A DNA stretch of 64,000 nt from Azospirillum humicireducens (GCF_001639105.2 NZ_CP015285.1:3076001-3140000), one strand, 5' to 3'. Shown: positions 30,180 through 38,410, counted from the first letter of the stretch. Numbers and translations are program-made. Notes: generated from the letters alone by a model not told the origin.

Positions 30180-30866
30180 ATGACGAACAGCAGTCACAAG
30201 GCCGATGCCGCCGCCGGAACCATTGCCGGACCTGCCACCTGCGGACCGCGCGGACTGGCGCGCCGGCAGGCGATCCTGACCGCCGCGCGGCGGCTGTTCA
30301 TCGAAAAAGGATTCGAGAAGACGACGCTCAGCGACATCATCGCGGTGGCCGGCGGTTCCCGCGCCACGCTGTACGAGCATTTCGGCGACAAGGAAGGCTT
30401 GTTCCGCGCGATCATGGAGGAGGACAACGCCATGATCCTCGCCGGCCTCGCCCCGGCCCAGGCGGACGACCGCGTCACGCCGGAGGCCGGGCTGACCGCC
30501 TTCGCCCTGCATCTGGTCAAGGCCCTGCTGAACGAGGAGACGACCGGCACCGTCCGCATCCTGATCTCCGAAGGCGACCGCGTGCCGGACATCGCCGAGG
30601 CCTTCTTCCGCATCGGCCCGGAAAACGCCATCCGCCGCCTTGCCGAGTATCTGCAACGCCTGTCGGACAGCGGCACCCTGAAGATCGAGGATCCGGCCGT
30701 AGCCGCCCAGGCCTTCCTCGGCATGGTCACCGGCAACCTGCTGATGCGCCGCCTGATCCTGCCACAGAGCGCGCCGACCATCCCCAACCTCGACCGCTAT
30801 GTCCGGCAGGCGGTGCGGCTGTTCCTGAGCGGCGCCCATGCATCGGGAACCACCAATCCCGGATGA
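30180..30866 (+). CDS. TetR/AcrR-family regulator, paralog of the upstream one
   Basis: A 228-residue TetR protein with its DNA-binding domain at about 28-75 (RRLFIEKGFEKTTLSDIIAVAGGSRATLYEHFGDKEGLFRAIMEE). It is strikingly similar along its whole length to the product of 28400-29098: both have a RxxISEGxRxPDxAExF block (RILISEGDRVPDIAEAFFRIGPE) and end in ...GMVTGNLLMxRLILP. This points to a local duplication around the Usp gene. GGAGGGAAG precedes the ATG. Its target is unclear; it could cross-regulate the pump or control the Usp gene. Confidence 0.88.
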   Translation: MTNSSHKADAAAGTIAGPATCGPRGLARRQAILTAARRLFIEKGFEKTTLSDIIAVAGGSRATLYEHFGDKEGLFRAIMEEDNAMILAGLAPAQADDRVTPEAGLTAFALHLVKALLNEETTGTVRILISEGDRVPDIAEAFFRIGPENAIRRLAEYLQRLSDSGTLKIEDPAVAAQAFLGMVTGNLLMRRLILPQSAPTIPNLDRYVRQAVRLFLSGAHASGTTNPG

Positions 30867-30879
30867 GACACGGCTGCGG

Positions 30880-31046
30880 TCAGATCGTCTCCGCCGCCTC
30901 CCCTACCGCGCGGTTGCGGTCGGCCTTGTTCAGTGGTGCAGCGATCTCCTCAAGCCCCTTGCCATCGGCATCGACGCCATAGACCAGGGCCACCACGCAA
31001 CCGAACATCATCACCACCGACCCCAGCCATAGCCCCAGACCGAGAT
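30880..31046 (-). pseudogene. C-terminal remnant of a membrane transporter (MFS-like)
   Basis: On the minus strand a frame ending at 30880 encodes a last hydrophobic segment and a cytoplasmic tail, LWLGSVVMMFGCVVALVYGV then DADGKGLEEIAAPL, which looks like the end of an MFS-type sugar or acid transporter. The recognisable part starts abruptly at about 31046; upstream of it the frame runs antisense to other genes. The start and the bulk of the gene are missing, so it is called a relic. The family call is moderate. Confidence 0.45.
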
Positions 31047-31187
31047 CGAATTCGCCAAGTCGGTCGCCAACCGCGTGATCTTCATGGACCTCGACGAAAT
31101 CGTCGAGCAAAACACGCCGGAGGAGGTCCTCACCGCCCCGAAATCGGAGCGGACACGGAGCTTCCTCGGCCAGATTTTGGCTCACTC
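31042..31187 (+). pseudogene. C-terminal remnant of a polar amino acid ABC transporter ATPase
   Basis: From 31042 the plus strand reads EIEFAKSVANRVIFMDLDEI then VEQNTPEEVLTAPKSERTRS and FLGQIL, the exact pattern of the last 45-50 residues of GlnQ/HisP-type ATPases (typically FAREVADRVIFMDEGxIVE...PKxxRTxxFLxxIL). Walker A, signature and Walker B are absent and no stop follows in frame. The fragment abuts the transporter remnant on the other strand, so two broken genes meet at about 31045. Confidence 0.65.
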
Positions 31188-31219
31188 CAGGACCTCTCGT
31201 TCCACCAAGGACAGTCGTG

Positions 31220-32158
31220 ATGAAGCCAGAAATCCTCCTCGTCGAACCCATGATGCCCGCCATCGAACAGGCGCTGGACGCGGCCTATACCGTCCACCGC
31301 CTGTCGGCGGCACCCGACCGCGGCCGACTGATCGCCGAACTGGCCGACCGGGTGCGTGCCGTCGTCACCGGCGGCGGAACCGGCGTGAAGAACACGGTGG
31401 TCGATGCCCTGCCCAAGCTGGGGATCGTCGCCATCAACGGCGTCGGCACCGATGCGGTCGACCTGGAGCATTGTCGCGGCCGCGGCGTGCGCGTCACCAA
31501 CACGCCCGACGTGCTGACCGACGACGTGGCGGATCTCGCCATCGGGCTGCTGATCGCCGCTTCGCGCCGCATGACGGTGGGAGACCGCTTCGTCCGCGCC
31601 GGACGATGGCCGACGGGCAAGCTGCCGCTCGCCCGCAAGGTCAGCGGCAAGCGGCTGGGCATTCTGGGGCTGGGCCGCATCGGCGAGGCCATCGCAAAGC
31701 GCGCGGAAGCCTTCGGCATGACCATCGCCTATACCAACCGCAAGCCGCGCGACGGCGTGCCCTACCGCTTCGTCGCCTCGCCTGTCGATCTGGCACGGGA
31801 GAGCGACATGCTGGTGGTGGCGGCGTCGGCCGGGCCGGACGCCCGCAACATGGTCGGACGCGCCGTGCTGGACGCGCTGGGCCCCGACGGCATCCTGGTC
31901 AACGTCGCCCGCGGCAGCGTCGTGGACGAGCCGGAGCTGCTGGCCGCATTGACCGAAGGCCGGCTGGGCGGGGCCGGACTGGACGTCTTCGCCGATGAGC
32001 CCAACGTGCCGGAGGGATTCCACGGCCTCGACACCGTCGTCCTGCAGCCGCATCAGGCCAGCGCCACGGTGGAGACACGTACGGCGATGGGCCAACTGGT
32101 GTTGGACAATCTGGACGCCTTCTTCGCCGGCCGGCCGCTGCCGACCGCCGTGGTATGA
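31220..32158 (+). CDS. D-isomer-specific 2-hydroxyacid dehydrogenase (GhrB/HPR-like)
   Basis: NAD(P)-dependent 2-hydroxyacid dehydrogenase, about 312 residues. The nucleotide fingerprint is LGILGLGRIGEAIAKR, and the catalytic triad of the family appears as Arg in VNVARGSVVDE, Glu in DVFADEPNVPE and His in LQPHQASAT. It likely reduces glyoxylate or hydroxypyruvate or oxidises a sugar-derived hydroxyacid. AAGGA precedes the ATG at about 8 nt; a GTG one codon earlier is the alternative. It is intact but is bracketed by relics of a transporter, an ABC ATPase and a LacI regulator, suggesting the leftover of a larger sugar-acid operon. Confidence 0.87.
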   Translation: MKPEILLVEPMMPAIEQALDAAYTVHRLSAAPDRGRLIAELADRVRAVVTGGGTGVKNTVVDALPKLGIVAINGVGTDAVDLEHCRGRGVRVTNTPDVLTDDVADLAIGLLIAASRRMTVGDRFVRAGRWPTGKLPLARKVSGKRLGILGLGRIGEAIAKRAEAFGMTIAYTNRKPRDGVPYRFVASPVDLARESDMLVVAASAGPDARNMVGRAVLDALGPDGILVNVARGSVVDEPELLAALTEGRLGGAGLDVFADEPNVPEGFHGLDTVVLQPHQASATVETRTAMGQLVLDNLDAFFAGRPLPTAVV

Positions 32159-32189
32159 GATCCCGCCGTCGTGACCAAGCCGCCGCACG

Positions 32190-32363
32190 ATCTGCCCAAT
32201 CGGCCGCAAGCTCCGACGGCGGCCCTGTGCTACAACGATGAGGTGGCGCTGGGGCTGGAGGCTGCCCGCCTGCGCCGCATCGCTGGCCCGAGCGGATCAT
32301 CCTGCCGAGCCGGCTGGTCGTCCGCAATTCCTGCGGCGCCCATTCCCTTTCCCCTCCACCATA
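32190..32363 (+). pseudogene. Frameshifted C-terminal remnant of a LacI-family regulator
   Basis: Two pieces in different frames resemble the end of a LacI/GalR regulator. About 32210-32280 gives TAALCYNDEVALGLEAARLR, the effector-domain helix usually reading ALLCYNDxVALGxLRALR. About 32284-32363 gives WPERIILPSRLVVRNSCGA and then a stop, the family C-terminus (PERIVLPPELVVRESCG). The ~60 residues expected between them are missing and the frame changes, so the gene is dead. It lies between the hydroxyacid dehydrogenase and the hydratase. Confidence 0.6.
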
Positions 32364-32376
32364 GAGACCTGTCATC

Positions 32377-33114
32377 ATGACCGATACCGTCGAGGCCCTG
32401 ATCGCGGCGCGCGAGACCCGCAAATGGCTGACCGGGCTGGACCGCCGCCCCGCCGACGAGGCGGAGGCCTATGCGATCCAGGACGCCGTCGCCCGCCGCC
32501 TGGGCCCCGTCACCGCCTGGAAGGTCGGCGCCGCCACCCCGGAAGCAGAGCCCTTCCGCGCGCCGATCAACGCCGCCACCGTCTTCGAGGGCGCCGACCA
32601 TCTGCCGGCCAACCTGTTCCAGGTCATCGGGGTGGAGGCGGAGATCGCCTACCGCTTCGCCCGTGATCTGCCGGCGCGCGAGCAGCCCTATACGCGGGAG
32701 GAGGTTCTGGATGCCGTTGATTCGGTCCATCCGGCCTGGGAGATCGTCGACACCCGCTTCACCGGCTTCGGCAGCCAGGACCGGCTCAGCCACATGGCGG
32801 ACCAGTTCAACCATGGTGCGCTGATCGTCGGCCCGGCCATCGCCGACTGGCGCGCCCTCGACCCGCTGAAGGAGTCGGTGACGCTGGAGGTCGACGGAGA
32901 GACGAAGGTGGAAACGGTCGGCGGCAACAGCGCCGGCGACCCGGTGCGGCTGCTGGTGTGGATGGCCAATGTCGGCACCCGCAGCTTCGGCGGCCTGCAT
33001 GCCGGCGAGGTGGTGACCACCGGCTCCTGCACCGGCACCGTCTTCGTCCAGCCGGGCAGCCGGTCGGTCGCCCGCTACGGCACCATGGGCACGCTGACGC
33101 TGAAGGTCGACTGA
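32377..33114 (+). CDS. 2-keto-4-pentenoate hydratase-like enzyme (FAH superfamily)
   Basis: A 245-residue protein of the MhpD/hydratase branch of the fumarylacetoacetate hydrolase superfamily. Typical motifs are AYAIQDAVARRLGPVTAWKVG near the N-terminus, the metal-ligand pattern EAEIAYRF (about 88-95) with a downstream Glu (PAWEIVDTRF), and the C-terminal LHAGEVVTTGSCTGTVFVQPG. Members hydrate 2-oxopent-4-enoates or decarboxylate related 2-oxo acids in aromatic or sugar-acid catabolism. It follows the LacI remnant and ends 36 bp from the convergent soxR. The substrate cannot be fixed from sequence. Confidence 0.83.
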   Translation: MTDTVEALIAARETRKWLTGLDRRPADEAEAYAIQDAVARRLGPVTAWKVGAATPEAEPFRAPINAATVFEGADHLPANLFQVIGVEAEIAYRFARDLPAREQPYTREEVLDAVDSVHPAWEIVDTRFTGFGSQDRLSHMADQFNHGALIVGPAIADWRALDPLKESVTLEVDGETKVETVGGNSAGDPVRLLVWMANVGTRSFGGLHAGEVVTTGSCTGTVFVQPGSRSVARYGTMGTLTLKVD

Positions 33115-33150
33115 CGGCACAGGAGGTGCCGCCGCGCCTGTCGGTTCCCC

Positions 33151-33606
33151 TCATGCGGGATCCAGCAGGCGCGGCCCGGCGCCGCCATCCCCCAGCTCGT
33201 CCCACGGGTTGCGCAGGGGACAGTCGCGGATCGACAGGCAGCCGCAGCCGATACAGCCATCCAGATTGTCGCGCAGCTTGGTCAGCTTGACGATGCGCTC
33301 GTCCAGCTCCTGCCGCCAGCGCTCCGACATCCGTTGCCAGTCGGCGGTGGTGGGGGTGCGGTCGTCCGGAAGCGCGTTCAGCGCGTCGGCGATGGAGGCA
33401 AGCGAGATGCCCAGCCGTTGCGCCACCTTGATCACCGCCACCCGACGCAGCACGTCGCGGGAGAAGCGGCGCTGGTTGCCGGCATTGCGCCAGCTGCGTA
33501 TCAGCCCCTGCGCCTCGTAGAAATGGATGGTCGAGACCGCCACGCCGGACCGGCGTGCGACCTCGCCCACCGTCAGATCCTTGTCATACTCTTCCGGCGA
33601 CAACAT
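33151..33606 (-). CDS. soxR: Redox-sensitive MerR-family activator SoxR
   Basis: A 151-residue MerR-type regulator. The winged helix-turn-helix is [26 protein letters not shown] (about 11-36) with [21 protein letters not shown] after it. The [2Fe-2S] cluster ligands are intact with SoxR spacing: C118-x2-C121-x-C123-x5-C129 in [14 protein letters not shown]. Cluster oxidation by redox-cycling compounds or superoxide switches SoxR to the activating form. GGGAGGGG precedes the ATG at 33606. It is transcribed divergently from the HPP-CBS gene, with a SoxR box in between. No soxS is visible, as usual outside enterics. Confidence 0.95.
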   Translation of the reverse strand: MLSPEEYDKDLTVGEVARRSGVAVSTIHFYEAQGLIRSWRNAGNQRRFSRDVLRRVAVIKVAQRLGISLASIADALNALPDDRTPTTADWQRMSERWRQELDERIVKLTKLRDNLDGCIGCGCLSIRDCPLRNPWDELGDGGAGPRLLDPA

Positions 33607-33662
33607 TCGGCCCCTCCCGGTTTCCGCAACCCTCTGTCCCGCCAGTCTGGCGTGCTTTCCGC

Positions 33663-33693
33663 TTGACCTCAAGTTCTGTTGAGGTTTTAGCCT
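33663..33693 (+). promoter_or_regulatory. SoxR box within a promoter of MerR-type spacing
   Basis: CCTCAAGTTCTGTTGAGG (33667-33684) matches the 18-bp SoxR operator consensus CCTCAAGTTAACTTGAGG at 15 of 18 positions. It overlaps a -35 hexamer TTGACC (33663-33668), and a -10-like TAGCCT (33688-33693) sits 19 bp away, the over-long spacing of SoxR-activated promoters. The direction is toward the HPP-CBS gene. Confidence 0.88.
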
Positions 33694-33756
33694 GCCCCCA
33701 CTTTGCCAATGAAACAGGCAGATTGCCGAGTGCGTAATCAGGGGGATGGGGACCGA

Positions 33757-34947
33757 ATGACAAGGGGAAAGTTCGCTGCCCTGCGCAAGCGGCTGGCGGG
33801 ATTGGGGGAGCTTGTGTTCCGGCCGATCCTGCCCGGCGCCACGCTGCGCGACCGCATGATCGCCTGCTGCGGCGCGCTGCTGGGCATCGCCGCGACAGGG
33901 CTGCTCTGCCGCAACATGCTGGCCTACATGTCCAGCGCGCCGGTGCTGGTGGCGCCGATGGGGGCGTCGGCGGTGTTGCTGTTCGCCGTGCCGGCCAGCC
34001 CGCTGGCGCAGCCCTGGTCGATCGTCGGCGGCAACACGCTGTCGGCCGTCGTCGGGGTGCTGGTCGCCGCCATCATTCCCGACCCGATGCTGGCCGGGGC
34101 CGCCGCGGTGGCGCTGGCCATCGCCACCATGTCGCTGACCCGCTGCCTCCACCCGCCGGGCGGAGCCGCCGCCCTGACCGCGGTGCTGGGCGGACCGGCG
34201 GTGACGGAGATGGGCATCAAGTTCGCCTTCTTCCCCGTCGCGGTGAACTCCATCCTGCTGCTGACCGCCGGGCTGATGTTCCACCGGCTGTCCGGCCACC
34301 GCTATCCCCACAAGGCGGTGAACACCCACCGCACCGGCGATCCGCCACCGCAGCTGCGCCCCGGCCTGACCCAGAGCGACATGGACGTGGCGCTGCGCCG
34401 GCTGGCCGAGACGCTGGACGTCAGCCGCGAGGACCTGAGCGCCCTGCTGGTCAATGCCGAGCTGCATGCGCTGGAACGGCTGCATGCCGACATCAGTTGC
34501 CGGGACATCATGTCCCGCGACGTCGTCTCGGTCACGCCGGACACCCACACGCAGGTGGCACGCGCCCGGCTGCTGGAGCATGGATTCCGCACCCTGCCGG
34601 TGGTGGATGTCCGGAACGCCGTCGTCGGCATCGTCGGACACGAGCAGCTGTCGCACGGCCATACCGGCCGCAGCGGCGCCCGCGTCGACAGCGTGATGGC
34701 TCCGGCAACGGTCGAACTGCCGGATACACCGGTCTTCCGCCTGCTTGGCCGCCTGTCGGACGGGCGTACCCATGACGTGGTGATCGTTGACCAGAACCGC
34801 TGCGTCCTTGGAATGGTCACCCAGACCGACCTGCTGGTGGTGTTGGCCCGTACCGCTCTTGCCCGTGCTGTTCAGACCGGGGTGGATGGGCTGAACGGAG
34901 CGTTGCCGCGCGGCCATGTGCGGGATGTCTCCGGTGGCCGGGCGTAG
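33757..34947 (+). CDS. HPP-family integral membrane protein with CBS domain pair, SoxR target
   Basis: A 396-residue protein: a short basic N-terminus, then an HPP domain with four or so TM helices (about 30-175) carrying the family motifs [23 protein letters not shown] and the HPP triplet in [17 protein letters not shown], then two CBS repeats (about 255-385; [32 protein letters not shown]). HPP proteins are poorly characterised; some transport nitrite. CBS pairs usually sense adenylates. The start at 33757 follows a GGGGGA-rich ribosome site. Control by the SoxR box makes this an oxidative or redox-drug-response membrane protein, an assignment I infer from the promoter. Confidence 0.88.
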   Translation: MTRGKFAALRKRLAGLGELVFRPILPGATLRDRMIACCGALLGIAATGLLCRNMLAYMSSAPVLVAPMGASAVLLFAVPASPLAQPWSIVGGNTLSAVVGVLVAAIIPDPMLAGAAAVALAIATMSLTRCLHPPGGAAALTAVLGGPAVTEMGIKFAFFPVAVNSILLLTAGLMFHRLSGHRYPHKAVNTHRTGDPPPQLRPGLTQSDMDVALRRLAETLDVSREDLSALLVNAELHALERLHADISCRDIMSRDVVSVTPDTHTQVARARLLEHGFRTLPVVDVRNAVVGIVGHEQLSHGHTGRSGARVDSVMAPATVELPDTPVFRLLGRLSDGRTHDVVIVDQNRCVLGMVTQTDLLVVLARTALARAVQTGVDGLNGALPRGHVRDVSGGRA

Positions 34948-35203
34948 CACCCGTTCTCCCTTCGCCGCCTCCAAGACGGAGAGGGCATGGAACGTTTGAA
35001 ACAGGGTGAAACAGGAATTCGGACCTGTTTCGTGGTTCAACTCATCGCGAGGAGAATCGTACGGCGACAGGGGGGACGGCGATGGAACATCGCTGGACAC
35101 ACGCGGTCTCCCGGATTCTCTGACAGGCTATTTTTCCTATCACAAACCCGAGAAATGGTTAAGCGTGGGTATTAAATCCGCGGATGCCTGACTGTTGGGG
35201 CTC
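34948..35203. other. Intergenic region before the origin, with an 8-bp inverted repeat
   Basis: GAAACAGG (35008-35015) and CCTGTTTC (35024-35031) form an inverted repeat that may terminate the HPP gene or act in origin control. From about 35120 the DNA turns AT-rich (runs such as CTATTTTTCCTATC and ATTAAATCC), a possible unwinding element next to the iterons. No gene is supported. Confidence 0.4.
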
Positions 35204-35284
35204 TGAACTCTGGTGACGGGCATCGCGGTCAGTATTGCGTCACCAGAGTTCAAGACCGAGGATGCACACCGTCACCAAAGTTCA
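35204..35284. repeat. Three iterons at the 3' side of repA
   Basis: Copies of the origin repeat GCGTCACCAAAGTTCA lie at 35204-35219 (inverted, TGAACTCTGGTGACGG), 35237-35252 (CACCAGAGTTCA variant) and 35269-35284 (CCGTCACCAAAGTTCA), just past the repA stop. With the 11 upstream copies they bracket repA. Confidence 0.85.
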
Positions 35285-35293
35285 GCCCTGCAA

Positions 35294-36223
35294 TCAGGCG
35301 ATGCGCGCCATCACCCGCTCGTTGATCGGCGGGCGCGAGGGGTAGAGGATCAGACCTTCGCCCGACTCCTCGACGCGGGCGTCGGGATAGGCGGCCATGG
35401 CGTATTTCAGATTCGGGATGAACTTGGTCTTGAACTGGCGGACCAGGGCGTAGCCGGCGCCGAACTGGCCGTGCAGCGCCGCCCAGGTGATCGGCGTCGG
35501 CTTTTCCAGCGAATGCAGGCGGTAAGCCAGCCAGATATAGACGTCGAGCGCCATCGACTTGCCGCTGATCGCCTTCAGCGCTTCTTCCGCCACCGGAACC
35601 GGATGTTCGCGCAGCGCCTTGAAGAAGCTGTCGCTGAGGCGCACCGTCTCGGTGAAGAGGGTTCCCTGGCGGTCGTCTGGCCGGCGCAACTGGATGGCGT
35701 CGGCGACGATCGATTCCTTGCTCTGCCGCCGGCCGCCGTCGGCGTCGGTGAAGAAGGTGAGATGGCAGGCGGACAGGCGTGCCGCCTGATCCTCGACGTC
35801 GCGATAGGCCTTGCCGCAGATCGGAATGTCCATCCGCTTCAGCCAATCATGCATCGAGCCGCCAAGCTCCACCTCCGGATTGCCGGTCTGGATCGCGCGG
35901 GTCTGGAGATAGAGCAGGATCATCCGTGCCCGGCTGCCATAGGGCACGCCGATTCGGCGGGTGACACCGTTGCGGTCCTCGATCACGCCTGGCTGGATCA
36001 CCAGTTTGACCTTGTGGCCCGGCCGTTCCCAATGCTGATCGTCGGGAAGCTGGCGGTGGGGCAGCGCCGTCTGGCAGAATCCGGCATAGGTGATGCCGAG
36101 CTTCCCGTTCTCCGCAGCCTGGACTGCGGCGGCGATGTCGATCAGCGGCCGTTCCTCGTCCGAAACGAGGGCCAGTGCGCCGTCGCGCCCATGTGTCTCG
36201 ATCAAACGATGAATGCTGCCCAT
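35294..36223 (-). CDS. repA: Plasmid replication initiator RepA (RPA family)
   Basis: A 309-residue initiator of the plasmid RepA family found on alphaproteobacterial plasmids and chromids. Recognisable segments are GITYAGFCQTALPHRQLPDD, VPYGSRARMILLYLQTRAIQ (likely DNA-binding helices), GGSMHDWLKRMDIPICGKAYRDV, MALDVYIWLAYRLHSLEKPTPITWAALHGQFG and the C-terminal LILYPSRPPI. It initiates replication by binding the iterons on both sides of its gene. The start at 36223 follows two tandem CCAGGAGCGGG copies that provide GGAG. It is transcribed away from parAB, with about 1.1 kb of iteron-bearing DNA between. Confidence 0.88.
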   Translation of the reverse strand: MGSIHRLIETHGRDGALALVSDEERPLIDIAAAVQAAENGKLGITYAGFCQTALPHRQLPDDQHWERPGHKVKLVIQPGVIEDRNGVTRRIGVPYGSRARMILLYLQTRAIQTGNPEVELGGSMHDWLKRMDIPICGKAYRDVEDQAARLSACHLTFFTDADGGRRQSKESIVADAIQLRRPDDRQGTLFTETVRLSDSFFKALREHPVPVAEEALKAISGKSMALDVYIWLAYRLHSLEKPTPITWAALHGQFGAGYALVRQFKTKFIPNLKYAMAAYPDARVEESGEGLILYPSRPPINERVMARIA

Positions 36224-36262
36224 GCCGCTCTCCCGCTCCTGGTCACCCGCTCCTGGCCCCTA

Positions 36263-36290
36263 TGACCGTCCTGTGACCGCCGGATGACCG
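36263..36290. repeat. Three TGACCG repeats of 11-bp period upstream of repA
   Basis: TGACCG occurs at 36263-36268, 36274-36279 and 36285-36290, exactly 11 bp apart, so all lie on one DNA face. They are 40-70 bp upstream of the repA start, where an autoregulatory operator would lie. They are distinct from the iterons, although TGACC resembles part of the inverted iteron. Confidence 0.5.
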
Positions 36291-36332
36291 AACCTGCCAG
36301 ATACAACACCCCGGATCGTGCCGAAGGCAATT

Positions 36333-37041
36333 TGAACCTTGGTGACGCAGGCTAATTGGAAGCTATTTGGAACCAGCTATTAGATTCGTCACCAAGGTTC
36401 AGGGGATAAGTCCGAGTCGCGTCACCACAGTTCAAGGAAAGCGTCACCAGAGTTCATGGGGAAAACCGGAGTGCCTGTGGACGAATCGTGGTGTGCGGGA
36501 GCGTGTGTGTTTGAACCTTGGTGACGCCTGCACAGGCGAGTCGGGGTGAACCGGTCGGGCAGGATCGCGGCAGGCGTCACCAAAGTTCAAGGAATCCAGC
36601 GGGTAAGGGAGGCGGCCTTGCGGGGCCCTGGTTGGCGGCCATCGGATGGTCGGCTGTTCGCCCATCATTGATACAATGTTTGAATTCAATGGCTTACCCG
36701 TCATCCCCGCAGAGGTGGGGAGCCAGGGAGCGCGGTATGGAAACCGACCGAGTCGGCTGGGTTCCCGCCTTCGCGGGAATGACGGACAGAGGAGCGGGGA
36801 TAGGCTTTCCGGGTTTCGCGGCCGTTCTTCGCCCCCTTTCCCGCCGATGCGTCACCAAAGTTCAAACGCCCGGTCGAGTCGATTCCGGACCCTCAGCGTC
36901 ACCAAAGTTCAAAGCCGCACGCCGGCGGCGTCACCAAAGTTCAGGAGTCATGCCGAGTCGGCTCGGATGGCAGCGTCACCAAAGTTCAAAGTCCAGACAC
37001 TTGCCGCCCGGCCTGACGCCATTGGGCGTCACCAAGGTTCA
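36333..37041. repeat. Replication origin: 11 iterons upstream of repA
   Basis: Eleven copies of a 16-bp repeat, consensus GCGTCACCAAAGTTCA, lie at 36333 (inverted), 36387 (15 bp, CGTCACCAAGGTTCA), 36419, 36441, 36512 (inverted), 36574, 36849, 36896, 36928, 36973 and 37026; each position is the first base. Variants differ mainly at CCAAAG (CCAAGG, CCAGAG, CCACAG). Spacing is irregular and some copies face the opposite way. The rest of the gap 36224-37387 holds no convincing gene. This is the vegetative origin and copy-control region of the replicon. Confidence 0.88.
36699..36784. repeat. MITE-like inverted-repeat element inside the origin region
   Basis: An 86-bp element begins CGTCATCCCCGC and ends GCGGGAATGACG, with GTTCCCGCCTTCGCGGGAA as its right arm. 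A second copy lies at 59766-59849. The termini match a widely dispersed repeat family of the form GTCATTCCCGCG...CGCGGGAATGAC. It sits in a 250-bp iteron-free break between iterons 36574 and 36849. Confidence 0.7.
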
Positions 37042-37284
37042 GGCGGGCCTGTTCCGCAGAGCCGTTCGGCGGCAGCGGAGTCGATTGCCAACCGGGCCGG
37101 CTTGGCGGGGAACATGGCGCAGGATGCGATGACCACTTCCGAGGGGCGGATCGGGGGTGGAGACCGCGTCCATCAAGATGGAGATGGCATTGGCACGCAT
37201 CGACCTGTGCGCGGGGGAACGCTTTGCCGAAATCCGCCGCGTCTTTACCGTATGACCGGCGGTGGCGGCCATGCCGGGGCAATT

Positions 37285-37334
37285 GTTGTGGCAACTCGCT
37301 GCGCCCTCCATTGACAAAGTTCCGGCAACTTGCT
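37285..37334. promoter_or_regulatory. Direct repeats and TTGACA upstream of parA
   Basis: GTTGTGGCAACTCGCT (37285-37300) and GTTCCGGCAACTTGCT (37319-37334) agree at 13 of 16 positions and flank a TTGACA (37311-37316) 70 bp before parA. They may be a ParA operator or a centromere-like site, since ParA here has its own helix-turn-helix. Confidence 0.45.
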
Positions 37335-37387
37335 CAGACTCCGGCCGCCCGGATGGCCGTCCATATCGGGGCCGCAGTTGAGGGGGA

Positions 37388-38410
37388 ATGACGGGAATGC
37401 TGTCGATTGCGGGCGACGAGATGCGCCAGCTGCGCGAGCGTCGCGGCGAGAACCAGACGCAGTTCGCCGAATGGCTGAATGCGCAGCTTGGCCGCAGCTA
37501 TACCAAGGCGCGGATCAGCCGCTGGGAAAGCGGGGCGGAACGGATCCCGCAGCAGCTGGTCGATTTCCTGACCCGCCACAAGGCGGACGAGCGCCCCCGC
37601 GCCGCCACATATCTGGCGGTCGCCAACCAGAAGGGCGGCGTCGGCAAGACCGCGACCGCCGTCAACCTCGCCTATGCCCTGACCGAAGGGGGCGCGCGGG
37701 TCCTGCTGATCGACTGCGATTCGCAGAGCAACGCCACCGTCCATGTCGGCATCGGCAACGCCGCCATCGTCGCGCTGGAGCAGCAGCGCAAGACCCTCTA
37801 CTACGTGCTGAGGTCGGAAGAGCCGCTGACCTCCGTCATCATGCCGACGGCGGAGCGCGGGCTTGATCTGGCGCCCGCCGGACTGTCGCTGGCCGACGCC
37901 GACGTGGAGCTGGCGGCGGATTCCACCGGCGGGCTGATCCTGCGGGAAAAGCTGGACGAGGTGCGGCATGCCTATGATTTCGTGGTGATGGACTGCGCGC
38001 CCAACCTGGGGCTGGTCACTGCCAACGCGCTGTCGGCGGCGGAACTGGTGGTGGTGCCGGTGCAGACGGAGGCGCTCGCCCTGCTGGGCGTCAAACGGCT
38101 GGTCGACACCATTGGCCGCATCCGCCGCCGGGTGAACCCGACCCTGCGCATCGCCGGCATCATCCCGACCATGTACAACGACCGGCTGACCCAGGACCGC
38201 GCCACGCTGCAGGAGCTGATGGAATCCTACGCCGATCAGGTGCCGGTCTTCGAACCCATCCCGCGCGCCACCGTCTATGGCAAGGCGGCGGCGGCCGGCA
38301 TGATCACGCTGGCCGGCGATCCCAAGGCGCCGGGGGCCGAGACCTTCCGCGAGGTGGCGCGCCAGATCCGCGCCTATGCCCAGAACCGGGAGACCGGCCA
38401 TGTCGCGTAA
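37388..38410 (+). CDS. parA: ParA partition ATPase with N-terminal helix-turn-helix
   Basis: A 340-residue type Ia partition ATPase. Residues 9-65 form an XRE-like helix-turn-helix (MRQLRERRGENQTQFAEWLN...KARISRWESGAERIP), giving it the ability to repress its own operon. The deviant Walker A is NQKGGVGKT (80-88), followed by LLIDCDSQSN (A') and VVMDCAPNLG (Walker B). ATP-bound ParA moves ParB-loaded plasmid copies over the nucleoid. A ribosome site GAGGGGG lies just before the ATG; ATG 37397 is a close alternative with better spacing. Its last 11 bp overlap parB. Confidence 0.93.
   Translation: MTGMLSIAGDEMRQLRERRGENQTQFAEWLNAQLGRSYTKARISRWESGAERIPQQLVDFLTRHKADERPRAATYLAVANQKGGVGKTATAVNLAYALTEGGARVLLIDCDSQSNATVHVGIGNAAIVALEQQRKTLYYVLRSEEPLTSVIMPTAERGLDLAPAGLSLADADVELAADSTGGLILREKLDEVRHAYDFVVMDCAPNLGLVTANALSAAELVVVPVQTEALALLGVKRLVDTIGRIRRRVNPTLRIAGIIPTMYNDRLTQDRATLQELMESYADQVPVFEPIPRATVYGKAAAAGMITLAGDPKAPGAETFREVARQIRAYAQNRETGHVA

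Noticed and set aside
35006..35191. Short frames between the HPP-CBS gene and the iterons
   Set aside because: They overlap inverted repeats and AT-rich origin DNA and have no family features.
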